Source of the DNA: Acidobacteriaceae bacterium
Lineage (GTDB): Bacteria > Acidobacteriota > Terriglobia > Terriglobales > Acidobacteriaceae
NCBI GenBank assembly: GCA_030042915.1
Contig: JASHYS010000480.1
Location: forward strand, 1 to 5,978
Reading direction: 5' to 3'
DNA length: 5,978 bases
The notes under the pieces are model-generated. The model did no database searches, was not told the DNA's origin, and saw only the letters and a program-made list of their open reading frames with translations. Positions 4,849-5,978 of this stretch are shown piece after piece. The stretch's first letter is position 1, and each line of letters begins with the position of its first letter. A program made the translations under genes and the position numbers.

Positions 4849-5808
4849 TCACGCCACGCGTTCGATCCAGAAACTGCACGGCCAAACATTCTTGCCGTCG
4901 AGCGAAGGTGCAAAGCATTTGAGCGAAGAAGGCATACGCTCGAAGCTTCCGTCCCAGGCAGGGAAGGCCTGGCGCAGCACGCCGGGATAAAAATGCTGCA
5001 TGGCGCTGCCCGACCAAATCACCCTGAAGGAGCGATTGAACGAAAGGAACGCCTCAAGCAGATACTGCTCGCACCAGAAACACAGATTCGTCTTGACGAA
5101 CTTTTCAGGGTAATCGAAGGGAGTGAAGATATCGTGGAAGTGAATAAGTACGCCCGGCGCCAGTTCAGGCAGAATGCGGAGGCATTCGTGCAGCACGTCG
5201 CTGTCGATCGACACCACGTGGCTGGAATCGATAAACAAAATATCGTTGGCCTCGAGCGCGCGGAAAAGATCCAGGGGCGCGTGTTGAACCTTTTCCGGGA
5301 TGAGCTGCGAAAGCCCGGGAACGCCTTTCTTTAGAAATGGCGCGGGTTGCGGCTCGATTGAAGTGAACTCGGCAAAAAATCCTTCGCGAGTGTTTCTGCG
5401 CACCGCTGTTGCCAGCAGCAGCGTCGAATTGCCGCTTCCCACCTCCACAATACGTCTCGGCTTGCGGAGACGCACGAAGGCGTAAGCAATCTCGGCGTCG
5501 ATGCGCTCAAAAAATCCGTTGTTGAAATGGAACTCGCCGTCGACCTGCTGGCCACGTTCGGAGAAAGCACATTCGCCGATATACGGCTGGAGCTCCGACT
5601 GCAGTCGCTGCACCTGTTCGCTAAGGTGAAAGTCGAAGGCCTGGCACGGGCGGCAAGCACGCCAATCTTTCCCCCGAAACGACTTCAGGCTGGGAATGGG
5701 GAAGTAAAAATGTTCCGGCGTTACGCTGAGGCCCAAGCCTCCTTGCACAAATTGAAACAGGGAAGAGAGTGTGGCTCTCACCCTGGGGCTTCGCAAGATG
5801 CTCGACAC
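4849..5808 (-). CDS. Class I SAM-dependent methyltransferase (Methyltransf_24-like)
   Basis: 319-residue soluble protein with a Rossmann-type methyltransferase core. SAM-binding motif I is VEVGSGNSTLLLA (121-133), the strand-2 acidic residue is in TSIEP (149-153), and FIDSSHV (192-198) and HFHDIFTPFDYP (223-234) mark later core strands. An N-terminal block, PEHFYFPIPSLKSFRGKDW (31-49) and FHFNNGFFERIDAEI (93-107), is shared by a subgroup of these proteins as I remember them. The acceptor substrate cannot be read from sequence; relatives occur with sugar and surface-polysaccharide genes. The start chosen is GTG at 5808, with GAGGT seven bases upstream. The frame stays open to the right edge, with an ATG at 5850 (333 residues) and a TTG at 5967, both with weaker upstream signals. 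Codon use is somewhat less GC-biased than in aroB. Convergent with aroB. Confidence 0.85.
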   Translation of the reverse strand: MSSILRSPRVRATLSSLFQFVQGGLGLSVTPEHFYFPIPSLKSFRGKDWRACRPCQAFDFHLSEQVQRLQSELQPYIGECAFSERGQQVDGEFHFNNGFFERIDAEIAYAFVRLRKPRRIVEVGSGNSTLLLATAVRRNTREGFFAEFTSIEPQPAPFLKKGVPGLSQLIPEKVQHAPLDLFRALEANDILFIDSSHVVSIDSDVLHECLRILPELAPGVLIHFHDIFTPFDYPEKFVKTNLCFWCEQYLLEAFLSFNRSFRVIWSGSAMQHFYPGVLRQAFPAWDGSFERMPSSLKCFAPSLDGKNVWPCSFWIERVA

Positions 5809-5815
5809 GATCAGT

Positions 5816-5820
5816 ACCTC
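5816..5820 (-). promoter_or_regulatory. Shine-Dalgarno deciding the methyltransferase GTG start
   Basis: GAGGT on the minus strand, 7 bases before the GTG at 5808. The upstream ATG at 5850 has only a weak purine stretch before it. Confidence 0.5.
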
Positions 5821-5842
5821 AAGAGGCCTTGCAAGTGCGACA

Positions 5843-5856
5843 GGACACATTTGTCC
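5843..5856. promoter_or_regulatory. Small inverted repeat upstream of the methyltransferase
   Basis: GGACA-CATT-TGTCC, arms of 5 bp, centred about 40 bp upstream of the GTG start. It could be an operator or chance; the ATG at 5850 lies inside it, which also argues that ATG may not be the start. Confidence 0.25.
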
Positions 5857-5874
5857 AGGGTCCAACTCATCCAA

Positions 5875-5908
5875 CTGTGGCCCGGCGTACTTTATCTGTG
5901 GCCCAGCG
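5875..5908. repeat. 13-bp direct repeat spaced exactly 21 bp, upstream of the methyltransferase
   Basis: CTGTGGCCCGGCG (5875-5887) and CTGTGGCCCAGCG (5896-5908) differ at one position. The 21-bp period equals two helical turns, as expected for paired protein sites, and they lie 67-100 bp upstream of the GTG start. In the open frame they would encode two AGPQ tetrapeptides seven codons apart, with the mismatch synonymous, so a coding origin is not excluded. Confidence 0.45.
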
Positions 5909-5978
5909 CAAATGTTCTGTCGACCCTGCGGCGGGCCTAATGGGATAAGATGCAATTCCGGCGGCAAAGGCCTGTAGA

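Noticed and set aside
4810..5334. 174-codon plus-strand frame
   Set aside because: Antisense to the methyltransferase, which has clear SAM-binding motifs on the opposite strand.

Overview
This is a GC-rich (roughly 60%) stretch of bacterial chromosome with five protein-coding genes. All belong to known families: a type II NADH dehydrogenase cut off by the left edge (minus strand), a TerC-family membrane protein (plus), an MgtC/SapB-DUF4010 membrane protein (plus), 3-dehydroquinate synthase AroB (plus), and a class I SAM-dependent methyltransferase (minus). Three of the five appear to use GTG starts. There is no phage, transposase, CRISPR array, rRNA or tRNA.

Layout: ndh-like (1-545, minus) and terC-like (723-1604, plus) are divergent and share a 177-bp control region. 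terC is followed by a 261-bp gap with a pyrimidine-rich repeat tract and a long hairpin repeat, then the MgtC/DUF4010 gene (1866-3128). A 474-bp gap follows (3129-3602), packed with at least nine short hairpins and a 36-37-bp direct repeat at 338 bp spacing. aroB (3603-4709) and the methyltransferase (4849-5808, minus) are convergent, and a degenerate 9-bp tandem array lies between them.

Organism: the combination of GTG starts, short pyrimidine tracts built on GTTCCCTT/TGGCTAC, and many tiny hairpins between genes looks to me like a soil Acidobacteriota genome. That is an impression from repeat style and not a demonstrated placement; I could not search any database.

How the genes work together: TerC and MgtC-type proteins are both linked to metal-ion homeostasis and stress in other bacteria, so the adjacent pair may be a small inner-membrane metal/stress module next to a respiratory NADH dehydrogenase. 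aroB (shikimate pathway) and the methyltransferase look unrelated housekeeping or accessory genes. The wide, repeat-filled gaps argue against one operon.

I do not see an undescribed multi-gene system. The most unusual content is between genes: hairpins that keep the same loop (TTTA/TTCA, or CGTAG) while their stems differ, repeat tracts on both sides of terC, and a 13-bp repeat spaced exactly 21 bp just upstream of the methyltransferase start.
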